From an uncultured Verrucomicrobium sp. (GTDB lineage Bacteria > Verrucomicrobiota > Verrucomicrobiia > Methylacidiphilales > GAS474): a DNA stretch of 8,791 nucleotides. The stretch is from the NCBI GenBank assembly GCA_903889845.1, contig CAISZB010000046.1, forward strand, positions 1 to 8,791, given 5' to 3'. The position numbers and the translations under genes are program-made. Positions 7,391-8,791 of this stretch are shown one piece after another. Numbering within the stretch: the stretch's first letter is position 1; every line of letters begins with the position of its first letter. The notes under the pieces are model-generated. The model saw only the letters and a program-made list of their open reading frames with translations. It was not told where the DNA came from and did no database searches.

Positions 7391-7722
7391 TAGAGTATTT
7401 TCGCATCACATTGACGCAGAAAGCACCCCGGAGGGGTGCCAGCCGGTAGCCGGTGGTTGAGGGGCACAGGCCCCGACACCACCGGTTTGCGTCGAGGCAT
7501 CAAACCGCCCCGGGAAGAAGATGGCTTGTCCCTGACTTCGACCGGGGCGGCCTCCTTGCGGTCTATTTTCGAAGTGCGCTCCGGCTTGTCCCATTGGAGG
7601 AACGGCCTGATTGCGGAGCGCTATTTCATACCGATTTATACCGGTGGTGTCGCTTCGCTCAACCACCGGCTACCGGCTTCGATCCCTTCGGGATCGCAAT
7701 ACGAGGTGTCTAAAATACTTTA
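7391..7722. repeat. outer short inverted repeats flanking the palindromic element
   Basis: TAGAGTATTTT at 7391-7401 and the reverse complement of 7712-7722 (TAAAGTATTTT) match at 10 of 11 positions, eight of them contiguous. They are AT-rich islands in a GC-rich region. The left copy begins 7 bases after the rdgB stop and the right copy contains the trxB stop codon. They could mark the edge of an inserted element or form the base of a bidirectional transcription-termination structure. The pairing is visible, the role is inferred. Confidence 0.4.
7423..7696. repeat. symmetric palindromic repeat element in the rdgB-trxB convergent gap
   Basis: A 274-bp non-coding element is built as a mirror. 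A 7-bp stem with a 3-base loop (GCACCCC-GGA-GGGGTGC, 7423-7439) is followed after one base by arm A (7441-7461). Arm A pairs perfectly over 21 bp with arm A' (7658-7678), which is followed after one base by a second 7-bp, 3-base-loop hairpin (CGATCCC-TTC-GGGATCG, 7680-7696). Nested inside is a second perfect 13-bp pair (7474-7486 with 7640-7652). Local hairpins are at 7461-7474, 7505-7550 (9 bp) and 7576-7621 (8 bp), and a 10-bp direct repeat GGCTTGTCCC is at 7523 and 7583. ACCACCGG/CCGGTGGT segments can also pair locally, so alternative folds exist. From memory, similar sequences recur many times in Verrucomicrobia and Planctomycetes genomes, where they are often miscalled as small ORFs. It may be a REP/BIME-like or MITE-like repeat. 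It fills the gap between the two stop codons. Confidence 0.75.
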
Positions 7723-8643
7723 GCTATGCAAAAACCGCTCCGCATCAATCGCGGCGGCACAGCCCATCCCCGCCGCCGTGATCGCCTGGCGGTAGACGGA
7801 ATCGGCGCAATCGCCGGCAGCGAAGACGCCCTCGATGTTGGTCCGGCTGCCGTCCTTGAGGACGACGTAGCCGGCCTCGGTGAGGTCGAGCTGGCCTTTG
7901 AAGAGGCTTGTGTTCGGCACGTGACCGATGGCGACGAAGACCCCGGCGCATTCCAGCACGCGGGTCTCCCCCGTCACGGTGTCCTTCAGCCGGACGCCGG
8001 TGACCTTGCCCTCCGCCTGGCCGAGGACTTCCTCGACGGCGGCGTTCCAGACGGGCTTGATCTTTGGGTTGGCTAGGGTGCGGTCGGCCATGATCTTCGA
8101 GGCGCGGAGGGTGTCGCGACGATGGACGAGGTAGACCTCGGAGGCAAAGTTCGTCAGGTAGGTCGCCTCCTCGCAGGCGGAGTCCCCGCCGCCGACGACG
8201 ACGAGGGGCTTGTTGCGGAAGATCGGGAGGGCGCCGTCGCAGGTGGCGCAGTAGGTGACGCCCTTGTTTTCCAACTCATGCTCGCCGGGGGCGCCGAGGT
8301 GGCGGTGGCCCGCGCCGGTCGAGACGATGACGGCCTTCGCCTCGATGGTCTCCCCGTCGACGGTGATTTGGAAGGGGCGCCGGGAGAAATCGACCTTGTC
8401 GACGACGCTCATGTATTGGACGTCGGTGCCGAAGCGCTTCGCCTGTTCTTGGAGGTTCATCATCAGCTCGTTGCCGTCGATGCCTTGGGGGAAGCCGGGG
8501 AAGTTCTCGACGATGGTCGTCGTCGTGAGGAGGCCGCCGGGCTGCTGGCCGGTGATGAGGAGGGGCTTCAGGTTCGCGCGGGCGGCGTAGATGGCGGCGG
8601 TCCATCCGGCGGGGCCGGAACCGATGATGACGAGGTCGTGCAT
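7720..8643 (-). CDS. trxB: thioredoxin reductase (NADPH)
   Basis: This encodes a 307-residue low-molecular-weight flavoprotein that passes electrons from NADPH through FAD and a redox dithiol to thioredoxin. Visible motifs are the FAD-binding GSGPAG (8-13), the redox-active CATC (C132 and C135, in YCATCDGALPIF), the NADPH-binding GGGDSA (151-156) followed by HRRDTLR (174-180), and the second FAD motif GVFAAGDC (272-279). ATG 8643 starts directly at the Rossmann strand MHDLVIIGSGPAG. The frame stays open 30 codons further upstream, but that stretch is Pro-rich, crosses a hairpin and is unlikely to be translated. There is no Shine-Dalgarno; the 13 bases before the ATG are all pyrimidines. The stop codon falls in the outer inverted repeat of the downstream element. 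The upstream neighbour is a probable peroxiredoxin, a natural redox partner via thioredoxin. Confidence 0.97.
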   Translation of the reverse strand: MHDLVIIGSGPAGWTAAIYAARANLKPLLITGQQPGGLLTTTTIVENFPGFPQGIDGNELMMNLQEQAKRFGTDVQYMSVVDKVDFSRRPFQITVDGETIEAKAVIVSTGAGHRHLGAPGEHELENKGVTYCATCDGALPIFRNKPLVVVGGGDSACEEATYLTNFASEVYLVHRRDTLRASKIMADRTLANPKIKPVWNAAVEEVLGQAEGKVTGVRLKDTVTGETRVLECAGVFVAIGHVPNTSLFKGQLDLTEAGYVVLKDGSRTNIEGVFAAGDCADSVYRQAITAAGMGCAAAIDAERFLHS

Positions 8644-8654
8644 GGGAGGGGAAA

Positions 8655-8682
8655 AACGTAGCGGAGAAAGGGGGAAAGGCAA
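8655..8682 (-). promoter_or_regulatory. candidate promoter of trxB overlapping the upstream hairpin
   Basis: On the minus strand, TTGCCT (8682-8677) and TACGTT (8660-8655) are spaced by 16 bases and match the -35 and -10 consensus at 4/6 and 3/6 positions. The -10 box is 11 bases from ATG 8643, so a transcript from here would be nearly leaderless. The -35 box lies in the 3' arm of the hairpin at 8678-8722. The match is weak and could be chance. Confidence 0.25.
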
Positions 8683-8722
8683 GGGGCGGGGACAGGCGGA
8701 GATGCCGCCCCCGCCCCTTGCC
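8678..8722 (-). terminator. strong GC-rich hairpin, probable terminator of the upstream peroxiredoxin gene
   Basis: A perfect 14-bp stem pairs 8678-8691 with 8709-8722. A further 4-bp GCGG/CCGC stem continues above a small bulge (8692-8695) and is closed by a 5-base loop. Read on the minus strand it begins 14 bases after the probable peroxiredoxin stop codon. It is followed by a pyrimidine tract (TTTCCCCCTTTC) rather than a pure T-run. It could end the upstream transcript, partly attenuate read-through into trxB, or protect a 3' end. Confidence 0.6.
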
Positions 8723-8736
8723 GGAAGGATCAACTT

Positions 8737-8791
8737 TTAGCCGACGGTCAGCGGCTTCTGGCCGGGGCGCCAGGAGCAGGGCATGAGGCCG
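8737..8791 (-). CDS. C-terminus of a probable AhpC/TSA-type peroxiredoxin (partial)
   Basis: Only the last 17 codons are in the window, reading GLMPCSWRPGQKPLTVG and then TAA; the rest lies beyond the right edge. The P-x-x-W-x-P-G pattern near the C-terminus with an adjacent Cys resembles the resolving-cysteine tail of peroxiredoxins (compare the classical VCPAxWxPG). Proximity to trxB fits, since peroxiredoxins are re-reduced by thioredoxin. Here the Cys lies two residues before the Trp instead of four. A hairpin terminator follows. With so few residues the assignment is tentative, but the codons and stop look like a genuine gene end. Confidence 0.5.
   Translation of the reverse strand, partial: GLMPCSWRPGQKPLTVG

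Noticed and set aside
7406..7666. An 86-residue minus-strand ORF (MVERSDTTG...) and overlapping plus-strand ORFs in the rdgB-trxB gap
   Set aside because: They consist almost entirely of the palindromic repeat; fragments such as QPPATGWHPSG come from translating its arms. Such calls recur as spurious proteins wherever this repeat lies.
8644..8733. A longer trxB with 30 extra N-terminal residues
   Set aside because: The extension is Pro-rich, crosses the GC-rich hairpin, and would precede the FAD-binding strand that starts this family. ATG 8643 gives the normal length.

Overview
This is a GC-rich housekeeping segment that most likely comes from a member of the Verrucomicrobiota (PVC superphylum). 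The placement rests on three things. One gene matches, from memory, the Minf_1886 family, which is essentially confined to Verrucomicrobia and Planctomycetes. A DUF1844 protein is present. The convergent intergenic gap holds a palindromic repeat of a kind I associate with such genomes. Codon use is strongly GC3-biased: no TTA, CTA or TCA sense codon occurs in the three genes between positions 96 and 3857.

Layout. Positions 96-6702 are a minus-strand gene series. In transcription order it runs leuS (leucyl-tRNA synthetase), a 58-residue single-span membrane protein, a Minf_1886-family protein of unknown function, a full-length two-domain M16 zinc metallopeptidase, and a DUF1844 protein. Gaps are short (28, 5, about 110 and 30 bases), so at least leuS-small protein-Minf_1886 and M16-DUF1844 look co-transcribed. 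Only 28 bp upstream of leuS, and divergent from it, is rdgB/HAM1 (non-canonical purine NTP pyrophosphatase) on the plus strand. rdgB converges on trxB (thioredoxin reductase, minus strand). The roughly 335-bp gap between them is filled by a highly symmetric inverted-repeat element of 274 bp. Upstream of trxB, beyond a strong GC-rich hairpin, the last codons of a probable peroxiredoxin run off the right edge.

How the genes fit together. leuS charges tRNA-Leu and rdgB clears ITP, XTP and dITP from the nucleotide pool. trxB with the adjacent probable peroxiredoxin suggests an NADPH-thioredoxin-peroxiredoxin antioxidant module. M16, DUF1844, Minf_1886 and the small membrane protein have no assignable pathway from sequence alone.

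I see no defence system, phage, transposase, CRISPR array or biosynthetic cluster. The most interesting structure is the repeat at 7423-7696. Next are the recurrent lack of Shine-Dalgarno sites with pyrimidine-rich leaders, and a roughly 57-residue insertion at the entrance of the LeuRS editing domain.
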